Below, one piece after another: positions 8,335 through 16,448 of a DNA stretch of 64,000 nucleotides. Numbering within the stretch: the first letter of the stretch is position 1; every line of letters starts with the position of its first letter. Below the pieces are notes generated by a model that worked only from the letters and a program-made list of their open reading frames with translations, ran no database searches and had not been told where the DNA came from. The position numbers were made by a program, and so were the translations under genes. This DNA comes from Lentilactobacillus hilgardii DSM 20176 = ATCC 8290 (GTDB taxonomy: Bacteria > Bacillota > Bacilli > Lactobacillales > Lactobacillaceae): NCBI RefSeq assembly GCF_000159315.1, contig NZ_GG669993.1:78242-142241 (forward strand), written 5' to 3'.

Positions 8335-8357
8335 ATGAACAAATATCACAGTTAATA

Positions 8358-8386
8358 ATATTATCGATTTTTTACTGATTTGTCAA
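8358..8386 (-). promoter_or_regulatory. Promoter of tRNA-Gln
   Basis: On the minus strand TTGACA, a 17-base spacer and TAATAT: a near-consensus vegetative promoter placed 23 bases before the tRNA. Confidence 0.85.
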
Positions 8387-8413
8387 CCGATTTTTTGATT
8401 TTTAACTTCTCTG

Positions 8414-8442
8414 TTGACAAATTAACGAGATTTAGATACACT
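8414..8442 (+). promoter_or_regulatory. Promoter of tRNA-Glu
   Basis: TTGACA, a 17-base spacer and TACACT, placed 23 bases before the tRNA. It mirrors the divergent tRNA-Gln promoter, the two -35 boxes lying about 27 bases apart. Confidence 0.8.
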
Positions 8443-8465
8443 ATTATTTGTGAGTTTGAGAGCAT

Positions 8466-8539
8466 TGCCCGCTGGTCAAACTGGTTTAAGACGTCGCCCT
8501 CTCAAGGCGGAGTTACGGGTTCGAGCCCCGTGCGGGTGA
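8466..8539 (+). tRNA. tRNA-Glu (anticodon CUC)
   Basis: Cloverleaf of 74 bases. Anticodon stem CGCC/GGCG encloses the loop CTCTCAA, anticodon CTC, reading GAG. The T arm is ACGGG-TTCGAGC-CCCGT. The acceptor stem TGCCCGC/GCGGGTG begins with a U1-G72 wobble followed by G2-U71, where tRNA-Glu normally has G1-C72. Discriminator A is present, CCA is not encoded. It has its own promoter and terminator, so it is a single-gene unit for a minor isoacceptor. Confidence 0.88.
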
Positions 8540-8563
8540 TAAATTGAAATAATCAACGAATCT

Positions 8564-8612
8564 AAGAGGTCGCCAAATGCTGCTTATCAGTATTGGTGAT
8601 CTCTTTCTTTTT
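8564..8612 (+). terminator. Terminator of tRNA-Glu
   Basis: AGAGGTCGCCAA pairs with TTGGTGATCTCT (12 pairs with some G-U), followed by TTCTTTTT. Confidence 0.8.
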
Positions 8613-8680
8613 GGGACCCACTAGGTTGGTCATTGCATTGCCCGCCGTTTAACTAAATATGCTTTTAAATTAAGTAATGT

Positions 8681-8727
8681 AAAAAACAACAGTCACATTC
8701 AAAATTGAAGGTGGACTGTTGTTTTTT
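8681..8727 (-). terminator. Terminator of the metalloprotease gene
   Basis: AAAAAACAACAGTC and GACTGTTGTTTTTT form a perfect 14-pair stem 17 bases past the minus-strand stop codon; symmetric, so it may act both ways. Confidence 0.85.
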
Positions 8728-8743
8728 GAGGCTGTCTAATTGT

Positions 8744-10120
8744 TTACCAATAGCCTAGTATCTCTGCTAGTTTGGCCCGATCAACATCTCTTGATGTCAG
8801 GGTAGCAGAAGTATACGCCATTGCATCTGAAGGATCCTTTGCCTGAGTCCAAGCATACTTGACAGGACTTGGGGTTGCGTCTTGTTCATCGCTTGATGAT
8901 GCGAACATGACGTCACTTTGGTAAGGAGTATGATATAAGCCAAGCCCATGACCAAGTTCATGCATAATAACGGTTGTCCAGTAATTGGTTGTTGAAGCTT
9001 GAGAAATAGCAGGCTGTTCCTGTACATAAGCATCTTTAACTGCTTGGCGCAGTGCAGACACTTGGGAGTCATAATTTTGACGAATTGCTTTGTCTTGGTT
9101 TTCATAATTCGTCGCTAAATCACTTATTTGCTTTTGGATGGTTGATTTGGTTGAAGCGTTAGAGGAATTGTTATACTTGCTTTCCAGCGTTAAATATTGT
9201 AGTTGATAATTAATTCTTAATTTGTTAAGTAGGGTATTGGTTAAGTCCAATAAGCTGGAAGCTTGATTTGAAATGTCAGTTAGTTTTGCTTCCAACGTCG
9301 ATGAAGTTGCTAGATTATTATTTGCATAATTTGGATTTGTAAAATTTTTCGAGTTAATTTCAATGATATTACCACTGAAAAGGCCATCCCATTTTTCTGT
9401 TGACGCATCATTGAGTTTAACGGTCAGTGTATGGTCGGACGAACTTCCGATCGAAAAAACATTTTTGCCCAAAGCAGCATTCCAACGTTCAATAGCTGTG
9501 TTAACGTATGAATTTAAACGATTATCTGCAACGTAAATTTTAGCATGATTGTCTTTAAAAACACCAGATGACGCAAACTGTGCCAGATTGTACTGTTGGC
9601 TTAGGGTCGTCTTATATTTTGAATAAACGTCAGTTTCAAATCCAAGGATGGTTAAGTTTGGATCAAGATCCGGTGCGGCGTTGATGTACGACATCAGTTG
9701 AGATTGTGAGGACACGGTTGCCCCAATAATTGAATTAGAAGAATTGATTTTACTAGGGATTTTTTTCAAATAGTTTCGCCAAACCCACCCGGAGGCTTTC
9801 TTTCCAGAATTACTCTTGACGTAATAGTAAATCCGATACTGATTATTAACTTTTAATTTTTGATGGTAATATGCGGTGAAGGTTTTGTGACTATAATTTG
9901 AAAGTTTAAAAACTTTTTTACCCAATTTGGCCGAGTAAGCATACCCATTCTTGGCTTTAGATTGATTGATCGTGTAAAAGGAGCGTGTCATCTTTTGACG
10001 CCAGACGACTTTTACAGCCGATTTTGCCTGAGTATTTGGTTGGTTATTCATTAGGAATCCCACAGAAAAAGCGAATGCCGTGAGTAACACACCTGGGAAA
10101 AATTTCTTATTTACCTTCAT
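8744..10120 (-). CDS. Secreted matrixin-like zinc metalloprotease
   Basis: A 458-residue exported protein. ATG at 10120 follows GGAGG; a signal peptide covers about residues 1-32. Residues ~35-125 form an SH3/SLAP-like beta region (WRQKMTRSFYTI...ASGWVWRNYL). A metzincin fold begins near residue 190 (KIYVADNRLNSYVNTAIERWNAAL). The zinc site is HELGHGLGLYH at 387-397 (His387, Glu388, His391, His397), with the Met-turn at Met405 (SDVMF). Between fold start and zinc site lies a helical insert of about 110 residues (about 270-375) with coiled-coil character, unusual for plain matrixins. It should act outside the cell on proteins or peptides; the target is unknown. Single-gene unit with an operator-like palindrome at its promoter. 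Confidence 0.88.
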   Translation of the reverse strand: MKVNKKFFPGVLLTAFAFSVGFLMNNQPNTQAKSAVKVVWRQKMTRSFYTINQSKAKNGYAYSAKLGKKVFKLSNYSHKTFTAYYHQKLKVNNQYRIYYYVKSNSGKKASGWVWRNYLKKIPSKINSSNSIIGATVSSQSQLMSYINAAPDLDPNLTILGFETDVYSKYKTTLSQQYNLAQFASSGVFKDNHAKIYVADNRLNSYVNTAIERWNAALGKNVFSIGSSSDHTLTVKLNDASTEKWDGLFSGNIIEINSKNFTNPNYANNNLATSSTLEAKLTDISNQASSLLDLTNTLLNKLRINYQLQYLTLESKYNNSSNASTKSTIQKQISDLATNYENQDKAIRQNYDSQVSALRQAVKDAYVQEQPAISQASTTNYWTTVIMHELGHGLGLYHTPYQSDVMFASSSDEQDATPSPVKYAWTQAKDPSDAMAYTSATLTSRDVDRAKLAEILGYW

Positions 10121-10214
10121 TTTCAGATTGCCTCCAAAGTAGTTGGTTTTATTGTCTTAACCAATCAACGGAATAGGTGATTGTCTTGTTAAATAATAAC
10201 AAAAAAATCTCTAA

Positions 10215-10244
10215 GTACAAACAATTGTACACACTGTAATTATA
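10215..10244 (-). promoter_or_regulatory. Metalloprotease promoter with operator-like palindrome
   Basis: On the minus strand TATAAT (10239-10244) lacks a good -35. Just past the expected start of transcription lies GTACAA-4-TTGTAC (10215-10230), a perfect inverted repeat in a repressor position. This suggests regulated expression; the regulator is not identifiable. Confidence 0.45.
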
Positions 10245-10285
10245 ACGCGAGGTAGTTAAGGATGCTAAAGAATGCAACCCATTAA

Positions 10286-10854
10286 TCATTTACCTGCTTC
10301 ATAGTAGCGGCTGCTAATCGTTTTTAAATCTGACACATCTAGTTGTTTAGGATTTATTTTGCTAATTGTAAACTGGCGATAAGATGTTTCTAACAGCGTT
10401 TTTGCTTTTCCGTGATTTGTTGTGAAAGCTATTGTAAGGGGCTGATATTTTTGATAGTCGGAATCCTTAATCGTTTTGATTAAATCGACGGTGGTGAGTT
10501 TGAAAGAATCAATCGTATCTTTATCATAACGGATGACGATGTTTAAACAACAAAGTTGTTGACTTCAGTTTACTTCTTACCTGAAGCGTCGTGCTTTTGT
10601 AATGGTCGTTCGAGGGCTGCTGAGAGGAAGAGGCGGTTTGCTCTTTAACGCCCCTTTGGATAACGGCTTTTTCTTTTGGAGAGTTAAAAAGAGTGTTCCA
10701 AAAATCACAACAGCAATAAGGAAACGAGCGCATATCTACCATAAGGGTATTTTTCCGGCTTTTTGGCGATCTTGCTATAAGCAAATAGTGCCAAAAAAAT
10801 CACCATAGCATATGACAATAGCTTTGTAATAACATCAAGTAACTGACTAATCAA
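10286..10854 (-). pseudogene. Decayed membrane protein gene
   Basis: Not open in one frame, but three minus-strand pieces join into one product. The first, from a possible TTG at 10854 or ATG at 10806, reads YAMVIFLALFAYSKIAKKPE and YPYGRYALVSLLL. After a frame change near 10715 it continues AVVIFGTLFLTLQKKKPLSK to a stop. After another change near 10550 it continues VIRYDKDTIDSFKLTTVDLI to GKAKTLLETSYRQFTISKIN and a stop at 10286-10288. The layout is two membrane segments followed by an extracytoplasmic soluble domain. I do not recognise the family. At least two frame breaks make expression of the full protein unlikely. Confidence 0.6.
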
Positions 10855-10873
10855 ACTGAATTCTCTTTACAAA

Positions 10874-11012
10874 AGTTGATATGAAACAAGTTAACGATAC
10901 ATTAACTTTTATTGTATAGGAGACGCTTGTTATTTGCTAGATGCAAATTAACATCTAGAAGTTAAATAAAGGCCGACTCAATACAAAAAAGTGTTGAGTC
11001 GGTCTTTATTTC
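10874..11012 (+). terminator. Strong hairpin terminator, possibly ending a short transcript
   Basis: AAAGGCCGACTCAA pairs with TTGAGTCGGTCTTT (about 10967-11008), followed by ATTTC; it could work in either direction. Upstream on the plus strand are TTGATA, 16 bases and TACATT (10876-10903), and a small dyad CTAGATG/CATCTAG (10937-10958). No gene lies between, so this could be a small RNA of about 100 bases or only a leftover terminator of the lost neighbour. Confidence 0.4.
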
Positions 11013-11126
11013 TTGAAGCAGCTCCATCAAGGCCACAATCGAAATTGAAATTGTGCAAACCTACAAAAATAATCATGAACCAGGTATTGACTCGGTCTGA
11101 TTTTATTTTTAGCTGTTTCGACGTTA

Positions 11127-11456
11127 TTATTCAAATGATAGATCAATTAAATATTTATTTCTGTTTGCCAGATGAGATGTTGTAATCCACAAGTCGTGAT
11201 AACTGCTATCTTTTACGGCAGTTTTATCATGGAAATAATCGAGCAGATCACTGTTCATAGACACAAAGTCGGGAGCCATGCGGTTTACTTCCAAGCGCTG
11301 GGATGGAAAATAAATTTCTGGATTTCCCAATTTAACATCATCATCTAAATACATTTCAACAACATTATCATATTTATCAGGGCGAATGGTCGCCTTGGCA
11401 GGATGCGCCTTAATGTATGATAAAACGTGGTAAATTGTATCGGAATTGCTTGCCAA
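11127..11456 (-). CDS. Hypothetical protein, 109 aa
   Basis: Family not recognised. The TTG start at 11456 is supported by GGAGG nine bases upstream. The product is soluble and acidic, without signal peptide or membrane segment. An N-terminal helix (DTIYHVLSYIKAHP) is followed by alternating charged strands (DNVVEMYLDDDVKLGN) and a C-terminal strand. It may be a small cytoplasmic binding protein; no neighbour gives a hint. On the minus strand just before it (11500-11540) TTGACA-like sequences occur on the wrong strand, so its promoter is uncertain. Confidence 0.65.
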   Translation of the reverse strand: MASNSDTIYHVLSYIKAHPAKATIRPDKYDNVVEMYLDDDVKLGNPEIYFPSQRLEVNRMAPDFVSMNSDLLDYFHDKTAVKDSSYHDLWITTSHLANRNKYLIDLSFE

Positions 11457-11670
11457 CAGCTAAATCCTCCAATCATTAAAAACTCTCACTCAAGGACAAT
11501 TATACCAAAAAAATGGTAACTGGATTGACAAAGGTGACTTATCTAAAAAGCAAGCGCATTCATGTCGAACAAATACAACGCTTAATTGCTTCAAATTACA
11601 GTTAACTTGGGGCTATAATTGATAGAACGAGTTATTATTTTTTTAGAAAACATGCCTAGTGGGGGACACC

Positions 11671-11742
11671 ATGCAAAAAGAAATAAAAGTTAATTTTATG
11701 CTTTTCCAGGAGTTCTACGAGGAGTGTGAAAGCAATTGTTAA
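11671..11742 (+). CDS. Possible 23-codon leader peptide overlapping the ABC exporter start
   Basis: ATG at 11671 follows a GTGGGGG ribosome site. The frame reads MQKEIKVNFMLFQEFYEECE and SNC, and its TAA (11740-11742) overlaps the exporter's TTG start (11736-11738) in another frame. The exporter's own ribosome site GAGGAG lies inside this short frame. Such an arrangement suits translational coupling or ribosome-stalling control, as known for leaders of some antibiotic-resistance genes. A promoter -10 (TATAAT, 11614-11619) is about 50 bases upstream. The peptide itself matches nothing I know. Confidence 0.4.
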   Translation: MQKEIKVNFMLFQEFYEECESNC

Positions 11743-13493
11743 AGTTAATGAAGAGTAGAGTTTCCTATCTTGCTGTTTTTGGGGCAGTTGTTTTTTTGCT
11801 GCTTCAAGTTTCGAGTGACCTTTATTTGCCAACCGTAACCTCAAACGTGATTGATAAGGGGATTGCTCAAAATAACATTGGCTATATTTGGAGTGAGGGC
11901 TTCAAAATGCTTTTCGTTTCATTCTGTGGTGTTTTGGCAGCAGGCGGGAATATCTTTTTTGCCGCTACACAGTCAATGAAAATGGGTCAACGCAGCAGAG
12001 ATGATATGTTTCAAAAGATCACCAGGTTTTCTCAAGAGGACATGGATCATTTTGGTGCGGCTTCATTGGACACAAGAACGACAAATGATGTTGTTCAAAT
12101 TCAAAATGTTATGGTACAGATTCTACGGATGATGCTAATGGCACCGCTGATGCTGCTTGGTGCATCAGTCATGTCATATGTGAAGAGCCCTGATCTAACC
12201 ACGATTTTTATCATTTGTTTGCCATTGGTTGCTCTGATAGTCGGAGGATTGATGTATTATGTCGTTCCTCTCTTTAAAACAATGCAAAAGAAAACGGATC
12301 GCATTAATTTAATCTTTGGCGAAGCGTTGGGCGGTGTCCGTACGATTCGTTCTTTTAACCGTGATGATTATGAAAATCAGCGCTTTGATGCCGCTAATAA
12401 AGACTTTGCAAAAACTGGTATTAAGGCCTTTACAATTGTGTCATTTATTATTCCAATCATTACGATCATCTTCAGCTTTATTAATGTAGCAATCGTTTGG
12501 TTCGGTGCCGACATGATTTCCAATCGGACGTTGGCGGTTGGAAACCTGGTTGCTTTTATGACATATTCCGGTCAAATCCTATTTAGTTTTATGATGCTTT
12601 CAATGATTTTTGTCTTTTTGCCAAGAGCATCGGCATCAGCTGCCAGAATTATCGAAGTTTTGGAAGTGAAAGATACGATTATAGGTCCCGATAAGCCACA
12701 ACCGCTTGGTCATCATGAAGTTGAACCGTCGTTAGAATTTGACAACGTTTATTTTCGGTATTCATCTGCTGAACAACAAACGTTACAAAATGTCAGTTTT
12801 AAAGTTCGTGGTGGTCAAACATTAGCTATTATTGGTGGTACCGGATCGGGGAAATCGACGCTGATCAATCTGATTCCAAGACTAATTGAGCCTGAGAAAG
12901 GAATGGTCAAGGTCAATGGTTTGGAAATTGATAAACTAACACAACACGATTTGCATTCACTCATTTCGATTAATCAGCAAAAAGCGGTTCTCTTCTCTGG
13001 AACGGTTCGTGAAAACATGTTATATGGGAAGCAGGATGCAACTGATGATGACATCTGGCACGCTCTGGAAGTGGCACAGGCGACTGAATTCATTACACAA
13101 GATAATGGCGGTCTTGATGCCCACGTTGATCAGAATGGTGACAACTTTTCGGGTGGTCAAAAACAACGTCTTGCAATTGCACGGACAATTTTAAAACCGG
13201 CGGATATTTATATCTTTGATGATTCATTTTCTGCTTTGGACTTTGAAACAGATGCAAAATTACGGATGGCACTAAGAACAGACAAGCAGATTCAAAGGGC
13301 CATTACGGTTATTGTGGCACAGCGGATCTCTACAGTCGCGGATGCAGACTTAATTCTGGTTTTGGATAATTGTCAAGTTGTCGGAGAGGGATCCCACAAA
13401 CAATTAGCAGCTTCGAATTCGGTTTATCAAGACATCTTGAGATCTCAAATTGGAGAGCAGGGGGGAATTAACAATGCGAACACCACCAGTTAG
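11736..13493 (+). CDS. ABC exporter half-transporter, degenerate-site subunit (LmrC/BmrC type)
   Basis: A 585-residue membrane-ATPase fusion. Six membrane spans fill residues 1-320; the ATPase domain has Walker A GGTGSGKST, Q-loop in SINQQKAVLF, signature FSGGQKQR, Walker B IYIFDDSFSALD and switch region VIVAQRIST. The catalytic Glu after Walker B is Asp, and the switch His is Gln, so this subunit supplies the dead site typical of heterodimeric exporters such as LmrCD, BmrCD and TM287/288. TTG start chosen because GAGGAG lies 11 bases upstream. It overlaps the partner gene by 20 bases. Likely substrates are drugs or lipophilic compounds, by family only. Confidence 0.9.
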   Translation: MLKLMKSRVSYLAVFGAVVFLLLQVSSDLYLPTVTSNVIDKGIAQNNIGYIWSEGFKMLFVSFCGVLAAGGNIFFAATQSMKMGQRSRDDMFQKITRFSQEDMDHFGAASLDTRTTNDVVQIQNVMVQILRMMLMAPLMLLGASVMSYVKSPDLTTIFIICLPLVALIVGGLMYYVVPLFKTMQKKTDRINLIFGEALGGVRTIRSFNRDDYENQRFDAANKDFAKTGIKAFTIVSFIIPIITIIFSFINVAIVWFGADMISNRTLAVGNLVAFMTYSGQILFSFMMLSMIFVFLPRASASAARIIEVLEVKDTIIGPDKPQPLGHHEVEPSLEFDNVYFRYSSAEQQTLQNVSFKVRGGQTLAIIGGTGSGKSTLINLIPRLIEPEKGMVKVNGLEIDKLTQHDLHSLISINQQKAVLFSGTVRENMLYGKQDATDDDIWHALEVAQATEFITQDNGGLDAHVDQNGDNFSGGQKQRLAIARTILKPADIYIFDDSFSALDFETDAKLRMALRTDKQIQRAITVIVAQRISTVADADLILVLDNCQVVGEGSHKQLAASNSVYQDILRSQIGEQGGINNANTTS

Positions 13494-15313
13494 AGGACCC
13501 GTCACCAAGCCACATGACTTTTGGCATACGACCAGACGGCTGATTAGCTATACAAGACGGTGGATTCCAGGGATTGTTTTAGCAATTCTAATGGCAATTG
13601 GCGGCGTCATTATGGACATTGTTTCTCCGAAGGTTCTTGGAAGTGCAACGACGGTTGTTTTTGATGGTGTTATTGCCGGCATGCGAAAAGTAAATGCCGG
13701 TATGACCGTTCGTTCATTTCCAATCGATTTTAAAAAGATTGTGTCAATCTTAATGATCGTAGTCGTTCTTTATGTCTTATCCGGTATTTTTCAACTTGTT
13801 CAGCAGGTTGTGATGACTCGAATTTCTCAAAGCATTGTTTATCAAATGAGAAAGGATCTCAAAGCTAAAATTACCAGACTGCCTGTATCATTTTACGATG
13901 GGCATTCAAAGGGTGATATCCTTTCAAGAGCTGTTAATGATATGGATAATATTAATACAATGCTTCAATCCAGTTTGACGCAATTAATTACCAGCTTCTT
14001 TATGTTCTTTGGCGTTTTGTTTATGATGTTGACCATTTCATGGAAGTTAACACTTTTGGCTTTACTGACTTTGCCGCTCAGCATACTGGTCGTGAGCTTC
14101 TTTGCGCCAAAATCACAAACCTTTTTCAGAGCGCAGCAACATGAATTGGGCGTTTTAAATGGCCAAGTAAGAGTCGTATAATGGGCACAACGTCATTAAG
14201 ACATTTAATCGGGAAGAGAATGCGATTAAAGAATTTAAAGAAAAAAATGGTCGTTACTTTCAAGCCTCGTGGAAGGCACAGTTTGTTTCAAGTTTCATGT
14301 TTCCGATGATGAACCTGATTAAAAATTTGGATTACGTCTTTGTTGCGGTTATCGGTGGTATTCAAGTCACACAAGGGGCAGTGACGCTGGGAAATGTTCA
14401 AGCATTTTTGCAGTATACAAATATGTTTTCACAGCCCATTACCCGCTTAGCAAACCTGACCAATACGATTCAATCGACAATCGCGTCGGCAGAACGGATT
14501 TTTGAGATCTTTGACGAACCTGAAATGGATTTTGAACCAGGACATTTTCCGATTGTTAAAAGTGATAAGAACGAAGTGACTTTTGATAAGGTCGATTTCT
14601 CATATGTTCCTGATCAATCTTTGATTCAAAGCTTTAATTTGAACGTCTTTCCTGGACAAAAGATTGCTATCGTAGGACCAACCGGTGCTGGAAAAAGTAC
14701 GATTATTAATCTCTTGGAACGTTTTTACGAGGTCAACGATGGGGCAATTCGAATGAAAGGTGAAGATATTCGAAACAAGCCACGTTCCGAAATTAGAAAA
14801 CGCATGGCAATGGTTCTTCAGGAGTCTTGGCTTTTTAACGGTACGATTTTTGATAATATTAAATATGGCCGATTTTCAGCAACAAAAGATGAAGTCATTG
14901 AGGCTGCAAAGGCCGCGCACGCAGACTTATTTATTCGGGAATTGCCGGATGGCTATGATACCATTTTAAATGAGGATGCGACAAACATTTCCCAAGGTCA
15001 ACGACAATTACTCACCATTGCGCGTGTTTTCTTAGCTGATCCGGAAATTATTATTTTAGATGAAGCAACATCTTCCGTGGACACCCGAACCGAGAAGCTC
15101 ATCCAAGCAGCAATGGACAAACTGGCTGAACAGCGGACAAGTTTTGTGGTTGCACACAGGCTTTCAACAATTAAAAATGCTGATAAAATAGTGGTAATGA
15201 ATCAAGGCCAAATTGTTGAAACAGGCAATCATGAACAATTAATGGCTAAAAATGGCTTCTATGCAAACCTGTACAATGCTCAATTCATCGGGAATACATT
15301 ATTGAGTCATTAA
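13474..15313 (+). pseudogene. ABC exporter partner subunit (LmrD/BmrD type), frameshifted
   Basis: Starts at ATG 13474 after a GGGGGG-rich ribosome site. The frame runs to GVLNGQVRVV and stops at 14179-14181. The protein continues in the next frame from 14170: ESYNGHNVIKTFNREENAIK, and on to 15313. The expected sequence is NGQVEESYNGH, so two bases (ga) of gaagag appear lost at about 14167-14171. The break falls in the membrane domain before the last spans. The ATPase domain is otherwise intact: Walker A GPTGAGKST, Walker B IIILDEATSSVD with the catalytic Glu, switch AHRLST. Its signature is ISQGQRQ rather than LSGGQ, the normal departure for this subunit. Without it the transporter should not work; a sequencing error is the main alternative. 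Confidence 0.8.
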
Positions 15314-15339
15314 TTTTAGAGAGAAAAGGGTATTGATAA

Positions 15340-16347
15340 ATGAAATATGCCGATACTATTAAAGAAATGCACCAATTTGTAGACGATAATGTTGTGCCTG
15401 GCGTTACTTATGGCATTATTGATCAGTCAGCCATTATGAGCGATTATTTTGGCAATCAGGAATTGGTACCTCAAAAGCTGTCACTTAAACCCCAGGAATT
15501 TTATGATTTGGCATCATTAACTAAAGTGATCGGAACGACGAATCTAATTTTAAAACTGTTGGCGGACAATCAATTATCTCTGGATGATTCGATCAGCCAA
15601 TATTTACCAGAGTGGCAGTCGCCACAGGTTACAATTCGGCATCTTCTGACTCATACTTCTGATATTGTTGGTTATATTCCAAATCGAAATAACTTACCTA
15701 AGGATCAACTCATTCCTGCATTATTAAGTTTAAAAAGTGGTCCGGATCTTGGAAAGGTCGTTCATTATCAGGATTATAATTTTATTTTTCTTGGCTGGAT
15801 CGCCTCACAGATTCTCGGTAAGCCTGTCCAACAACTCATCTCTGAAGATGTATTAAAACCTTTAGAAATGACCAACGCCACTTTTCATCCTAAGCATATT
15901 GAAGATGTTGTGCCCACAGCTGAATTACCTAACGGTGGGCTCCTAAGAGGAACGGTCCATGATCCTAAAACCAGAATTTTAGGATCCGATTGTGGAGCAG
16001 CAGGCCTATTTTCACCGCTTCAGGATCTGCTTCACTTTTCTAGATGGCTTCTGGGTCAAATCTCATACCCGGATTTTTTGCCGAGTGAGTGGCTCGATCA
16101 ATTATTCGTTGATCAAACGCCAAGCCATTTAAAGAATCGTTCCTTTGGGTGGATCTTAAGAAGTTATCAAAATCATCCCTATATTTTGCATACGGGTTAC
16201 ACAGGGACACTAGTCGTGATTGATCGGATTTCCCAACAGGCACTGGTCTTTTTAACGAATCGAGTTCATCCCGATGCTTCAAATAAACAATTTTTGCCAT
16301 ATCGAAGCAATTTAATTCGAACCTTCATAAGGGAAGCCAATCAATAG
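15340..16347 (+). CDS. Serine beta-lactamase-like hydrolase
   Basis: A 335-residue member of the class C beta-lactamase/DD-peptidase-like esterase superfamily. The active-site serine motif is S59-L-T-K62, the second motif Y143-Q-D145 stands in for YxN, and the third is HTG near residue 286 (LHTGYTGT), replacing KTG. There is no signal peptide, so it is probably a cytoplasmic esterase or peptidase rather than a resistance enzyme. It follows the ABC exporter by 26 bases and may be co-transcribed with it. A strong hairpin ends the unit. Confidence 0.88.
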   Translation: MKYADTIKEMHQFVDDNVVPGVTYGIIDQSAIMSDYFGNQELVPQKLSLKPQEFYDLASLTKVIGTTNLILKLLADNQLSLDDSISQYLPEWQSPQVTIRHLLTHTSDIVGYIPNRNNLPKDQLIPALLSLKSGPDLGKVVHYQDYNFIFLGWIASQILGKPVQQLISEDVLKPLEMTNATFHPKHIEDVVPTAELPNGGLLRGTVHDPKTRILGSDCGAAGLFSPLQDLLHFSRWLLGQISYPDFLPSEWLDQLFVDQTPSHLKNRSFGWILRSYQNHPYILHTGYTGTLVVIDRISQQALVFLTNRVHPDASNKQFLPYRSNLIRTFIREANQ

Positions 16348-16365
16348 AAAGAAATTACAGATTCT

Positions 16366-16420
16366 AAAAGAAATCCGACTAAATCTGATGATTAAATCAG
16401 TGTTTAGCCGGGTTTCTTTT
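16366..16420 (+). terminator. Terminator shared by the serine hydrolase and gatD
   Basis: AAAAGAAA-CCG-CTAAA-TCTGA pairs with the matching half ending CGG-TTTCTTTT; about 20 pairs and symmetric, fitting convergent genes. Confidence 0.85.
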
Positions 16421-16448
16421 GATTGTGCTAGTTTGATTTACTTAATGA

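Noticed and set aside
8192-8335. Longer N-terminus of the secreted protein
   Set aside because: It runs through the tRNA-Gln gene and its terminator; the signal peptide starts at 8191.
10524-10808. Two overlapping frames on opposite strands (86 and 68 residues)
   Set aside because: Both are by-products of the decayed membrane gene; neither matches its reconstructed product or has a ribosome site.
11011-11126. Short plus-strand frame of 64 residues ending at 11185
   Set aside because: It overlaps the better supported minus-strand gene and has no ribosome site or recognisable product.
15340-16347. Beta-lactamase resistance gene
   Set aside because: No signal peptide, and the motifs (YQD, HTG) are those of cytoplasmic esterase-like members, so resistance is not supported.
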